A DNA stretch of 53,052 nucleotides from a virus. The notes beneath the pieces are model-generated. The model did no database searches and was not told the origin of the DNA. It saw only the letters and a program-made list of their open reading frames with translations. Positions 1 to 7,799 of this stretch are shown here, piece by piece. The position numbers were made by a program, and so were the translations under genes. The DNA lies in the IMG/VR virus record IMGVR_UViG_3300022932_000003, positions 1-53,052 of that record. One strand, written 5' to 3'. Numbering within the stretch: the first letter of the stretch is position 1; every line of letters starts with the position of its first letter.

Positions 1-127
1 ATTCTTTTTGAAAATTTGGATTGGCCAATAATGTATCATAATAATCCTGATCTTTTAGAACTAAATTTTTATCCTTAAAGGATCCTGAATCTTGGCCGGT
101 CTTTTTAAAATGTTCTCTTCTTCTCTT
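1..127. repeat. Terminal direct repeat, left copy (circular join)
   Basis: The first 127 bases are identical to the last 127 (52926-53052). The repeat lies inside an open methyltransferase frame that continues across the join in phase, so the molecule is circular or circularly permuted. A length of 127 equals a common de Bruijn assembler k-mer, so I read it as an assembly overlap and not a biological terminal repeat. The unique genome would be about 52,925 bp. Confidence 0.93.
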
Positions 128-1531
128 CTTCTCTTCTTCTGATCGACCAAAGCAAACTACTAAAGGCAAATTACTTCCTCCGGCCGTTCCTCCGGCCGTA
201 ATAGTAGATGAAACTTCACTTTCTGAATAATCATTGTATTTGTTTCTGTTTAATAAAATTGGTTCATTAACAATTATTTTGCTTTCATGACCATGACTTT
301 CTGCTCTTAAACAAGGAACTATTCCATTAAATATTAATTTAGCTTCTTTTTCAATATGACCTCGATGTTCTAAAATAACAGGGTTTTCAGAAACCTGAAC
401 AAATGGCTGCCTATTGCCACCTTGCATAGTATTCAGAGTTGGGTATTTCCCCAACTCTGAATAGATTCTATCGTTTGAATGAATCGGATCGTTTAATTGG
501 ATTATTTCATCTTTTATATATCCTGAAGCATAGCCATGAGTTCCGGCGCACAAGGTCGGGAAAACTTCTTCCAAATTATGAACCTGTGAAGCTTGTGTAT
601 TTTGATTAATAAATTCTTTGCCGTTATCTTTTATTAGTTTAGAAACCATTTCATCACTCAAAAAATACTTTTCATCAACAACCGGTTCAAAAATATCTTT
701 CAATCTTTTTTCTAATGGAAAAGTCATTGGAAAATTAAATTTATTTTTAGAATCATCACGGATTCCGATAATAAATATTCTTTCTCTGTTTTGCGGAATG
801 CCGTATTCTTTAGCATTTAAAACCTTGAAATAAATATGATATGGAACTGAATCTTCATAAGGAAAAAAAGTAGGATTTCCATTAACTGACTTACCGCCTA
901 AATAATTTATCCATTCTTGAAAAGTATTTCCGTATAAAGCTTTTTTATTGGTTTTATCATCACTCAAAAGGCCTTTTACATTTTCAAAAATAAATGCTTC
1001 AGGTTTATTCTGTTCTATAAATTCCAAAGAATTAAAAAATAGAATCCCTTTAATATCATTTTTACCTAATCTTTTACCGGCCAAACTAAATGCTTGACAA
1101 GGCGGCGAAGTCATAAAAATATCTAAAGGTTCTTCAGGGATTTGGCGATCATAAACATTGAAAGGATAATAAAAAGAAAATGTTGCTGCATACTGATCTG
1201 CTCTAATTGCAAAATTAAATTTCTTAATTTCTAAATCCGGACCATCTACAGAAATTTTTTTGCATTTCTTTTCAAATTCAGAAATATCCTTTTCTTCTGA
1301 TTTTCCTAAAATTATAAATTCCATTCCGGAACAAAACATTTTATGTTCTTTCGACTGAGCTAAAATTAAATCCTGATCAGTTCCAAAATTTAAAATGTAA
1401 GTAACCCTAGCGCTGTAATCAAAATCACAAGCGAAAACTTTTTCATAATCAATTTCATTTCTAATTAATGCCATATCAAAACTTCCAACACCCGAATAAT
1501 CAGATCCAACTTTTAAAGTACGTGTTTCCAT
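1..1531 (-). CDS. DNA (cytosine-5-)-methyltransferase, N-terminal 510 codons (gene continues at right end)
   Basis: Orphan C5-cytosine methyltransferase acting on phage DNA, presumably protecting it from host restriction. The start is the ATG at 1529-1531. Motif I is VGSDYSGVGSF (residues 8-18), motif IV is TSPPCQAFSLAG with catalytic Cys145, motif VI is FENVKGL (182-188), and motif VIII is YGIPQNRERIFIIG. Cys145 sits later than in typical family members (about 70-80), because about 60 extra residues lie between motifs I and IV. The target-recognition region from about residue 320 holds four loosely repeated P-T/C-L...G segments. A CTTCTT microsatellite near 115-140 gives an EEKRREEKRRE stretch. 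Joined to 52723-52925 across the circular junction the protein is 577 aa. No partner restriction endonuclease is visible. It is the last large gene of the operon starting at 4266. Confidence 0.93.
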   Translation of the reverse strand, partial: METRTLKVGSDYSGVGSFDMALIRNEIDYEKVFACDFDYSARVTYILNFGTDQDLILAQSKEHKMFCSGMEFIILGKSEEKDISEFEKKCKKISVDGPDLEIKKFNFAIRADQYAATFSFYYPFNVYDRQIPEEPLDIFMTSPPCQAFSLAGKRLGKNDIKGILFFNSLEFIEQNKPEAFIFENVKGLLSDDKTNKKALYGNTFQEWINYLGGKSVNGNPTFFPYEDSVPYHIYFKVLNAKEYGIPQNRERIFIIGIRDDSKNKFNFPMTFPLEKRLKDIFEPVVDEKYFLSDEMVSKLIKDNGKEFINQNTQASQVHNLEEVFPTLCAGTHGYASGYIKDEIIQLNDPIHSNDRIYSELGKYPTLNTMQGGNRQPFVQVSENPVILEHRGHIEKEAKLIFNGIVPCLRAESHGHESKIIVNEPILLNRNKYNDYSESEVSSTITAGGTAGGSNLPLVVCFGRSEEEKKRRREHFKKTGQDSGSFKDKNLVLKDQDYYDTLLANPNFQKE

Positions 1532-2073
1532 GATTTTTTATTTATTACTGATTGAACAACACTTCTGCTAATATTGTAAATTTCGGCTATTTCTTTATGT
1601 TTTAAAACTCCTTTTAGTTGTCTAATATCAATAACTTTTTCATCATTTAACTTTGCGTTTCCGTGATTAATTCCTAAAATAGGTTTACTCATTCCATTAT
1701 CCCAAGAATGATTTACGTTTTGCTTTGATGTATTCCATTCTAAATTCCAATCATTGTTATTTAACTTATCTCCATCTTTATGGTTTACTTGAGGTAAATT
1801 AAATGGATTTGGTATGAATGCTATTGCGACCAATCTATGAACTGATATATATTTTCTTTCACCTGACTTTTGTAAAACAATTGTTTTATATCCTTTCTTA
1901 ATATTAGGAAGCAATATCACACCTTTTTCTATTTTATTAATAGGATTGTTAGAAATCCTATCTAAACTCCTTACTTGTCCAAAATTAGAAACCTGGTAAA
2001 AACCTTCATAATTATTAATGTCGATCCATTTTTCATAATCTGAACCTACTTTTATTTTTTTATCTTTATACAT
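1513..2073 (-). CDS. HNH homing endonuclease with NUMOD4 domain
   Basis: 186-aa free-standing homing-type endonuclease. The N-terminus has a NUMOD4-like motif (EGFYQVSNFGQVRSLDR), followed by an HNH core with VNHKDGDKLNN and LEWNTSKQNVNHS, and a C-terminal helix-turn-helix (HKEIAEIYNISRSVVQSVI) that probably sets DNA specificity. The first ATG is at 2071-2073; its ATG overlaps the end of the upstream NinG gene by 8 nt. The 3' end overlaps the methyltransferase start by 19 nt. The N-terminus contains KVGSDY, which also occurs at residues 7-12 of the downstream methyltransferase, encoded by synonymous codons. That suggests the element inserted at the 5' end of the methyltransferase gene. Confidence 0.9.
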   Translation of the reverse strand: MYKDKKIKVGSDYEKWIDINNYEGFYQVSNFGQVRSLDRISNNPINKIEKGVILLPNIKKGYKTIVLQKSGERKYISVHRLVAIAFIPNPFNLPQVNHKDGDKLNNNDWNLEWNTSKQNVNHSWDNGMSKPILGINHGNAKLNDEKVIDIRQLKGVLKHKEIAEIYNISRSVVQSVINKKSWKHVL

Positions 2074-2764
2074 AAATTCCAATTTCTTTGTTAAATCTCA
2101 GTCTTAAACTTAATCTTTCTTCAGTAGAAAACATTCTGTCCTGTAATTTTAACCATTTGACTATTCCGCGGCAAATTGTAATTTTTTCTTTGATTTCCTG
2201 AATAGTTAATTTTATTGGCGCAATTGATTGTAAAGAATCCATGTACTCCAAATAATCCCTACCAAACAATTTCCTAATTCCTTTTTGATATCTAATAGTA
2301 TCGCCTGCTTTCCAACTGTTAGAATGTTCAGATTGTAACCAAATGTTTTCTAAATGGTATCTAATGGTTCCGTTTGATCCAACCGAAATATAATGGCCTG
2401 CGTTCATTTTGCCAACAAATTTATTAGTTGCTATACATGCATGACCATTATCAATTAAACGAACGATAGAGTTAATTTCTTTTTGAAGATCATTTCTAAA
2501 AGCCGAAATTGTTTTTAGATTTTCTTTTTGCTGCTTAATTTCTTCACGGTTATTTTTAACAACTATTTTTTGATTGTTGTTTTTGCCTTTCAGCATAGCC
2601 CTTTGCATAATTAATTTGCCCGGTTCCGTTTTAAGAAGGAAATCAGAATAGCACCCGCACATAAGACCAAGCCCGAGCTTTCTATGAAAAGTTAGTTTTC
2701 CACAACCTAAATCTTTTGTTATACCAAGCCCTTTGCAGGGCTTTTCTTTTATTGGAATTCCCAT
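2066..2764 (-). CDS. ninG: NinG-like recombination protein
   Basis: 232-aa protein resembling lambda NinG (Rap), a structure-specific nuclease that helps phage recombination. The family signature is present: a central MNAGHYISVGSNGTIRYH followed by ENIWLQSEHSNSWKAGD and IRYQKGIRKLFG. The N-terminus has a small Cys cluster (C9, C21, C36, C38), possibly a metal site. A basic, Gln/Lys-rich coiled segment links the two halves. It lies between the adenine methyltransferase-like gene and the HNH gene. Together with NinB and RecT elsewhere in the window it forms a lambda-like recombination set. Confidence 0.85.
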   Translation of the reverse strand: MGIPIKEKPCKGLGITKDLGCGKLTFHRKLGLGLMCGCYSDFLLKTEPGKLIMQRAMLKGKNNNQKIVVKNNREEIKQQKENLKTISAFRNDLQKEINSIVRLIDNGHACIATNKFVGKMNAGHYISVGSNGTIRYHLENIWLQSEHSNSWKAGDTIRYQKGIRKLFGRDYLEYMDSLQSIAPIKLTIQEIKEKITICRGIVKWLKLQDRMFSTEERLSLRLRFNKEIGIYV

Positions 2765-2766
2765 AA

Positions 2767-3507
2767 TTAAAAAATTATTTCAGTTTGTTTTTGTTTTTCT
2801 AAATATTCCTTGTAATAATTATTCCATCGATATAAAAAATCAGAGTGATGATCCACATCAAGTTCACAAGCTACCAATTCAAACCCTAGATTATTACATG
2901 CAATTGCTATGCTTCCGGAACCTAAATGCGTATCAATTATTTTAAATCCCGTTGAAGCATAATTTCTCAAAAGATATTCATATAAAATTACTGGTTTTTG
3001 TGTTTGATGAATTCTTTCTTCATTTAGATTTTTATTTCCTTGTTGAATTAAAGCTTTTTTAATATCTTTTCCACAATAAACACCTTGAAACATTCCACGC
3101 CACAAATAATAAATAATATCTGTTCTGTTATTTAAACTACACCAAGCTAATTCACACCCAAACTGATCAGATTCTCCATTTAGTTTGTCCCAAACAATAT
3201 AACCGCCTTTTAAACCGTAATAATTGCCGCCGAAAATAATTTGATTTTTAGAAACTCTAAATAGCTCGAGTAAATACTCATTGTCTGATAATTTTAAATC
3301 CCAATCCTTTTGTTTATAATTTGGTTGCTTAATTTTTGATTTCTTGCCATTATTTTGAGTTACAATATTTGGTTTTATACTTGGCTTACTTGCTCCGATG
3401 CAATATTCTAAATCAACAATTGCTAAATCGAAATAATTATCAGGATAACGAGACATTAAAATTTTGTTGTCTTCGTTTGTTACCGTTATTTTATTTGTTA
3501 AATTCAT
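2767..3507 (-). CDS. N6-adenine/N4-cytosine DNA methyltransferase-like protein with DLEY motif
   Basis: 246-aa protein of the N6/N4 methyltransferase fold (beta-class order). The catalytic motif near residues 27-36 reads AIVDLEYCIG, where the family usually has a DPPY tetrad. RVSKNQIIFGGNYYG and YIVWDKLNGESDQFG follow. QTQKPVILYEYLL and the SAM-binding motif IIDTHLGSGSIAIA are near the C-terminus. I prefer the ATG at 3505-3507 (17-nt overlap with the upstream gene); a longer version could begin at 3558. The DLEY change is encoded cleanly with no sign of gene decay. It may be a subfamily variant with altered activity or an inactive protein. Confidence 0.85.
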   Translation of the reverse strand: MNLTNKITVTNEDNKILMSRYPDNYFDLAIVDLEYCIGASKPSIKPNIVTQNNGKKSKIKQPNYKQKDWDLKLSDNEYLLELFRVSKNQIIFGGNYYGLKGGYIVWDKLNGESDQFGCELAWCSLNNRTDIIYYLWRGMFQGVYCGKDIKKALIQQGNKNLNEERIHQTQKPVILYEYLLRNYASTGFKIIDTHLGSGSIAIACNNLGFELVACELDVDHHSDFLYRWNNYYKEYLEKQKQTEIIF

Positions 3508-3847
3508 GTTCAGGTATTTCAGCAGTTCCTGCGGTTTTACAAACAACTTTAATTCCAATTTCTAAACAAACATTAATTTCTGATCTCATACCGTTTGAAA
3601 TTCTATCACCGTATAGCCAAATTTCATTAATAAATCCCTTTTTAAGCATGAATAAACCATTTGCTAAACCTCTTTCACGTTCTACAGATTTTGAATCATC
3701 TAAAGCATATAAATCTGATAAATACGGAACGAATGGAATAATATTTGGTTCGGTTAAATTTACTTCTCTGCAGATTGCAATTACTTTTTTAATGTTGTTT
3801 TCAACATCACCGCCTATTGGATGGGCGATATATACTATTTTTGACAT
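3491..3847 (-). CDS. Nucleoside deoxyribosyltransferase-like (DUF7768-type) protein
   Basis: 118-aa protein with IYIAHPIGG-like opening (VYIAHPIGGDVENN), IPFVPYLSDLYALDD, ERERGLANG and EIWLYGDRISNGMRSEI. These are typical of the small nucleoside 2-deoxyribosyltransferase-like fold (DUF4406/DUF7768) common in phages. In the wider family the enzymes transfer deoxyribose between bases; for this phage branch the substrate is unknown. It overlaps the downstream methyltransferase by 17 nt, so the two are translationally coupled. A role in nucleotide salvage or DNA-base modification is inferred from this context. Confidence 0.75.
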   Translation of the reverse strand: MSKIVYIAHPIGGDVENNIKKVIAICREVNLTEPNIIPFVPYLSDLYALDDSKSVERERGLANGLFMLKKGFINEIWLYGDRISNGMRSEINVCLEIGIKVVCKTAGTAEIPEHEFNK

Positions 3848-3858
3848 AATTTTTTTTA

Positions 3859-4266
3859 TTAAAACAAACTCAATTGTTGATTTATATTTTTAACTAATTT
3901 CTTAAACTCTATTTTATCAAAATTATAATTTATAATTTGCTCAATAACCAAAGCATATTCATCTTTTTCAAACAATGCTTTATAATAGCCGTTATCATCA
4001 TATTTTTGAATTACTTTTTCTAGAGTTTTATTAAAGCAGTTTTTAATATTTCTATCTTGTAATCTAATAGAAAAATCAACTTCATATTCTTTATAAAATT
4101 CATTTAGATTATCAATAAATTTTTTATGATTTTTGGTATAAAGTAATTCAGAGAATTTAATACTACTGACCTTGTAACAGAAAATAAAAATCGTTGCAAT
4201 ACTTAATTTATCTTCAACGCTGTAAATCTCCCTAGTGGTTTCATATATTATTTTTTCTATTTCCAT
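3859..4266 (-). CDS. Hypothetical protein ending in a sliding-clamp motif
   Basis: 135-aa, Lys/Ile/Phe-rich, predicted mostly helical protein that I do not recognise. It ends exactly in QQLSLF, which fits the bacterial beta-clamp-binding consensus QL[S/D]LF. The extreme C-terminal position is typical of clamp-interacting peptides. It is the first gene of its operon, 23 nt downstream of the -7 box of promoter P1. Recruitment to the host DnaN clamp is a plausible inference. Confidence 0.75.
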   Translation of the reverse strand: MEIEKIIYETTREIYSVEDKLSIATIFIFCYKVSSIKFSELLYTKNHKKFIDNLNEFYKEYEVDFSIRLQDRNIKNCFNKTLEKVIQKYDDNGYYKALFEKDEYALVIEQIINYNFDKIEFKKLVKNINQQLSLF

Positions 4267-4288
4267 TATTTTACTTTTTAATTATACG

Positions 4289-4348
4289 TAAATGTACTTT
4301 TTATACAAACACAAAATACATTCAATCGTAGTTTAGAATGATTTTAAA
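4289..4348 (-). promoter_or_regulatory. Promoter P1 with 17-bp palindrome
   Basis: Drives the operon beginning at 4266. The palindrome TTTAGAATGATTTTAAA lies at 4332-4348 and directly abuts the stop codon of the upstream gene (4349). A -7 box, read on the minus strand as TACATTTA, is at 4289-4296. The gap between them is 35 bp and starts with CTACG. No perfect -33 TTG is seen. Confidence 0.7.
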
Positions 4349-4822
4349 TTAATATCTGAAAGGCGTAAAATGAATAATCGCCATCGGTTCTGATAAATCA
4401 TATTTTTTAAACCACTCAAAAAAATCAACTTCTGAAAGTCCATCATTAGTTGATATTTGGTAATGGGTTACTTCTGTATCAACATATTTTTTTGCCGATT
4501 CCCAATCCACGTATGGATATAAGTAATTTGATTGATTAAATATTAGCTTTTGAATACCAATAGCGGAATCTTTATCAAAAACAAATACTTCTTTTTGCTT
4601 TGATTTGTACGGTTTACCTGTCCAATATCTAACTGATAAAATTGCATTTCCGGCTTGAACTTCTTCAATACGTTTTTTCCAAAGCGGATAATTTCCGCGG
4701 ATTGTATGAAGTTTTGTTTGATTTGAAATTGAGTTTATAAAACCCGTTGGCAATCCTGATTTATTATGTGTTTTTGGGAAAAATTCTGAAACAGTCAACA
4801 CGTAAGTTTTATTTTTTTTCAT
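4349..4822 (-). CDS. Hypothetical protein, ASCH/PUA-like features
   Basis: 157-aa protein starting MKKNKTYVLTVSEFFP. The segment HTIRGNYPLWKKRIEEVQAG followed by ILSVRYWTGKPYKSKQ resembles the ASCH/PUA-like fold (small RNA- or nucleotide-binding barrel) seen in phage genomes, but the similarity is only by eye. It is the last gene of the 7991-4349 operon and its stop codon touches the P1 palindrome. Function unknown. Confidence 0.7.
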   Translation of the reverse strand: MKKNKTYVLTVSEFFPKTHNKSGLPTGFINSISNQTKLHTIRGNYPLWKKRIEEVQAGNAILSVRYWTGKPYKSKQKEVFVFDKDSAIGIQKLIFNQSNYLYPYVDWESAKKYVDTEVTHYQISTNDGLSEVDFFEWFKKYDLSEPMAIIHFTPFRY

Positions 4823-4824
4823 GA

Positions 4825-5463
4825 TTATTTTAGTTTTTCAATTAATTCTCTTTCGTAAGCGTAATAACATTTTTTAAACAACTTTTTCACATCAAGTTTA
4901 TCTTTATGCAAAAATTTTCCATCTTTAATTTTGGTGCATTGTCCAAATTCATCAACATAAATTAATCCGGCGTATTCCGGAACTTCTTCTTTGCTGATCA
5001 ATCCCGTAGGCACAACGTAAAAAAACTTATTTGGCAGCAACTTGTTATCGTGCGAAACAAATCTAATTTTTGATGAAATTGTTGCCCGCAAATCCAATAC
5101 AGTAACTTCTTCGAAAAAAGGATCGTGCGTTAATCTTCGTCTTTGAATGTATTCTTCAGATTCTACTAATTCCGGGAATTCTTTACAAAATTGCCAACTA
5201 GGATTAAAAGAAAGCGAAATACCTTCTTTTCTCAGAAATAAATTTCCTTTGATTTCGTTAGCCTTATGAATCGTGTGTTTCTCTTTCTTGAAATCAGCTT
5301 TGAAATCTGAACGGCTGATCTTAATTTCACATTCATAACAGAATCCGGAATCTAAGAAGCTCAGAAAGTCTGATTCATTCCCGAAGTAGTAAACGTTAGT
5401 AAATTTATATTTGTGCGAATGGAATGCACGAAATAGCGCTTTTTGAATTGATTTTTCAGTCAT
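4825..5463 (-). CDS. PD-(D/E)XK nuclease-like (MmcB-type) protein
   Basis: 212-aa protein. The segment FCYECEIKISRSDFKADF (residues about 41-58) gives an E-x-K element followed by a conserved basic patch, like the active strand of PD-(D/E)XK nucleases of the MmcB/VRR type found in phage recombination modules. Later KFFYVVPTGLISKEEVP and AGLIYVDEFG match a recurring phage family layout. It is only 2 nt from the next gene and overlaps the upstream gene by 4 nt (ATGA-type coupling). The catalytic assignment is an inference from motif appearance. Confidence 0.65.
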   Translation of the reverse strand: MTEKSIQKALFRAFHSHKYKFTNVYYFGNESDFLSFLDSGFCYECEIKISRSDFKADFKKEKHTIHKANEIKGNLFLRKEGISLSFNPSWQFCKEFPELVESEEYIQRRRLTHDPFFEEVTVLDLRATISSKIRFVSHDNKLLPNKFFYVVPTGLISKEEVPEYAGLIYVDEFGQCTKIKDGKFLHKDKLDVKKLFKKCYYAYERELIEKLK

Positions 5464-5726
5464 GGCTTCGGTTTTAATAATTCACGAACCTGATCGGCTT
5501 TGTTTAAATGCTTTGGTAATTCTTGTCTAATCGTTTCAAACAAAGAAATTAATCCTTTTTCATGTTCTTCTAAAGTAGAACGTCCTAATTTTTCATAAAA
5601 TACTTTTAGAAAAGTTTCAGATCCATAAACGGTTAATTCTCTTAAAGCCCTAGCTTCAACTTCTGTAAGAGTGATATTTATTTCAATATCAAATTTTGAT
5701 TGCGATTTTACTAATTGATCTTTCAT
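5460..5726 (-). CDS. Hypothetical protein
   Basis: 88-aa acidic/basic mixed helical protein, unrecognised. The middle region VEARALRELTVYGSETFLKVFYEKLG looks like a compact helix bundle. It overlaps the nuclease-like gene by 4 nt and is separated from the upstream gene by 4 nt, so it belongs to the same transcript and probably the same DNA-processing module. Confidence 0.75.
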   Translation of the reverse strand: MKDQLVKSQSKFDIEINITLTEVEARALRELTVYGSETFLKVFYEKLGRSTLEEHEKGLISLFETIRQELPKHLNKADQVRELLKPKP

Positions 5727-5730
5727 AATT

Positions 5731-6558
5731 TTATTTTAAAATGGTTAATAATTCTTCTAAGGTGATTTTTGATTTCAAAATATAATCCGAAACCAAAATA
5801 CTTCTGCATTTATTTTGAACTGCAATCGGTTTTTTTCCGTTTTGATATGTTTTTTCGAACGCAGATATTTTAAATTTAAAGTCTAAAGGATTTTGTTTGA
5901 TGATTCTTTTGCGTTCTGCAGGAATATAAACAGCCATTTCTTTTTTAAACAATTCAACTTTTTCATCATTCGAAATTTCTATCTTTTTAAGATCTTCCAA
6001 TTGTTTGAAAATATACCAGGCATCAGAACAAAAACCTTTTTCAATTATTTCATTGAAAACCATTTCAATAAATTCAGTTCTTATTTTTTGCTTTTCTGAT
6101 TGTGATTTTTCTATTGGAGCATTTAATAAATTTTGTCTTTTAAGTAAAAAAGGTTCAACTGCTGCGTTTCTATATTCGATGTATGCATTCAAAATTTCAC
6201 CAACGGCAACGCAATCAACTAATCTGAAAACTTTTACATCAACAAATTTTTTAGAAACATAAAGCTTAAACGCTTCTTTTATCTCCGATGGTGTAAGATT
6301 TGAAAAATGAGAATTTATAATATCAGCAATCAAAATCATTTGCCTGTCAATTTCATCCTGTTCATCCTGAGTAACAATTTTAATATTCAAAATATCTAAC
6401 ATGAAATCTAAACAACTTTCTTTTTCGTTAGCCGTTACGGTTTTCCATTTCGGTTCGTTTTCTTTCAGCGTCAGCAAGTAGGGTTTGTTCTGCTCTAGCA
6501 ATGCTAAATCTTGCGCGGGTTTTTGTATTGCCGGTAAATTGTTGTTCTGATTTTCCAT
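5731..6558 (-). CDS. Hypothetical replication-associated protein
   Basis: 275-aa helical protein. Its N-terminal tail (MENQNNNLPAIQKP) is Gln/Asn-rich and likely disordered, followed by a mainly alpha-helical body. It directly follows the replication-initiator-like gene and overlaps it by 131 nt, with both frames looking like normal protein. An alternative start at the Met near residue 53 (6402) would remove the overlap. The position suggests a helicase-loader or initiator partner, but no DnaC/DnaB motif is visible, so the role is open. Confidence 0.7.
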   Translation of the reverse strand: MENQNNNLPAIQKPAQDLALLEQNKPYLLTLKENEPKWKTVTANEKESCLDFMLDILNIKIVTQDEQDEIDRQMILIADIINSHFSNLTPSEIKEAFKLYVSKKFVDVKVFRLVDCVAVGEILNAYIEYRNAAVEPFLLKRQNLLNAPIEKSQSEKQKIRTEFIEMVFNEIIEKGFCSDAWYIFKQLEDLKKIEISNDEKVELFKKEMAVYIPAERKRIIKQNPLDFKFKISAFEKTYQNGKKPIAVQNKCRSILVSDYILKSKITLEELLTILK

Positions 6559-7426
6559 TTGATTTGTGTTTTTGCATTATTAATTTTGAAATCTGTTTTC
6601 TTAAAGTTTTTGTGCAAAGAATATTTGGCTTCCAAAATTCACCCTCTAAACTATTTAAGAAATTATAAGCTTCTTTGAACTGTTCCTGTGTTACCTGATC
6701 TTTTTCAAACATCAAACGAATAGGATCAACATAATTTTTATATTTTGCGTTTTCCTGATCACTAAAAGGCGAATCTTTTTCTTTTAAATTTTTAATGAAA
6801 AGTTTTTGAAACCAAACCGCTGTTTTAAAATATTTTTTTTCATTTTCAGAACAATTGATATTATAATTTTTAAATGAAAGAATATTTTCGTCGGAAATTT
6901 TTATTTCCGATAAAAAAGAAATATTAAGTTTCTTTATAATATCTTCTCTTTTCTCTTCTTTATCTAATCTTATCTTATCTGCGATGTTTTGCGATCCTGT
7001 TGCGATCGGGGTGCGATCATCTACCGATTGCTTTGCGACTGATTTAGAAAGTTCAATTGCCTTTTCCAAAGATATTTTTTTAGAAACAAAATCATCATAA
7101 ATTTCTTTATGCCAACGCTTTAAGTTTCCAATTATGCCACTATTACTTTTATCTTTAGAATCTTCTTTTATCTCAAACATTTGTTCATCTAAAAAAGAAA
7201 TATAAACCCGATTATGATCAAGACTGATTATTTTTTTTGATTTTAAAATATCAAAATGATCTTGATCAATTTCAATTACTGCATCTTCTATTGTCATTTC
7301 GCATCCTTTGGACCAATACAGCGAACATAAACGAATAAACCTTGCCTGAGTAATTTCGCCGCATCTTTGTATTTTACCCATCATCCAAGCTGATGGATTA
7401 AATTTAAACCAGGGAATATTTTCCAT
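6428..7426 (-). CDS. Replication initiator / replisome organizer-like protein
   Basis: 332-aa protein. The N-terminus (WFKFNPSAWMMGKIQRC, then GEITQARFIRLCSLYW) resembles the winged-helix N-terminal domain (Lin1244/DUF4373-like) of phage replication initiators. That part is followed by a charged linker (IRLDKEEKREDI) and a second helical domain near residues 225-275. The C-terminal tail is Arg/Glu-rich. I start it at the ATG 7424-7426; a TTG at 7432 is less likely. No ATPase motif is seen. It probably binds the origin and recruits the host helicase, since the phage has no primase or polymerase of its own. Confidence 0.65.
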   Translation of the reverse strand: MENIPWFKFNPSAWMMGKIQRCGEITQARFIRLCSLYWSKGCEMTIEDAVIEIDQDHFDILKSKKIISLDHNRVYISFLDEQMFEIKEDSKDKSNSGIIGNLKRWHKEIYDDFVSKKISLEKAIELSKSVAKQSVDDRTPIATGSQNIADKIRLDKEEKREDIIKKLNISFLSEIKISDENILSFKNYNINCSENEKKYFKTAVWFQKLFIKNLKEKDSPFSDQENAKYKNYVDPIRLMFEKDQVTQEQFKEAYNFLNSLEGEFWKPNILCTKTLRKQISKLIMQKHKSNGKSEQQFTGNTKTRARFSIARAEQTLLADAERKRTEMENRNG

Positions 7427-7428
7427 AA

Positions 7429-7797
7429 TCAAGTTTTATAAGTTTCAATAAGCCTATTTAAAGCCAAAAGTTTTTTTGATAGATAATCACGTTGTTTGAT
7501 TAATGATTCATAAAACGCGTCGATTTCGGGTTCATTTGGCTTTTCAATATCTTTTTCCGGATCCATTTCGAAAACAATTTCATTTTTAGGTTTTTCGGGC
7601 TCAATATACCCAAAAGGCATTTTATGAAAAACGGCAAAAGTGTTGATCAAACAATAAACCTCGTTATCATCTTCATCATAAGGATAAATACCCCTTTCTT
7701 TTGCTTTTTTGACAACATAAGCTTTGGGTTTATTTCCGTATTCATTTACTAGGCGCCTGAGTAATTCACGCCTTAATGCTGTTGTTTTAGTTTCCAT
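7429..7797 (-). CDS. Hypothetical protein
   Basis: 122-aa protein with a basic N-terminal helix pair (TTALRRELLRRLVNEYG, then KAYVVKKAKERGIYPYD), an acidic Pro-rich linker, and a C-terminal coiled coil (IKQRDYLSKKLLALNRLIE). Unrecognised. It lies immediately upstream of the initiator-like gene with a stop/start gap of about 2 nt, so it may be a replication accessory factor. Confidence 0.75.
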   Translation of the reverse strand: METKTTALRRELLRRLVNEYGNKPKAYVVKKAKERGIYPYDEDDNEVYCLINTFAVFHKMPFGYIEPEKPKNEIVFEMDPEKDIEKPNEPEIDAFYESLIKQRDYLSKKLLALNRLIETYKT

Positions 7798-7799
7798 TG

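Noticed and set aside
1-127. Direct terminal repeat as a biological DTR for packaging
   Set aside because: It cuts through a continuous gene and equals a usual assembler k-mer, so an assembly overlap is more likely.
618-833. Plus-strand ORF over the methyltransferase region
   Set aside because: It is the antisense shadow of the C5-methyltransferase, whose minus frame carries all conserved motifs.
3336-3893. 185-aa plus ORF spanning the two genes at 2767-3847
   Set aside because: Antisense to two overlapping genes with clear family motifs.
6940-7000. Short GAAAAGA/TCTTT repeats as a CRISPR or tandem array
   Set aside because: They encode the charged linker of the initiator-like protein; no regular spacer-repeat structure. 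I saw no CRISPR array in the window.
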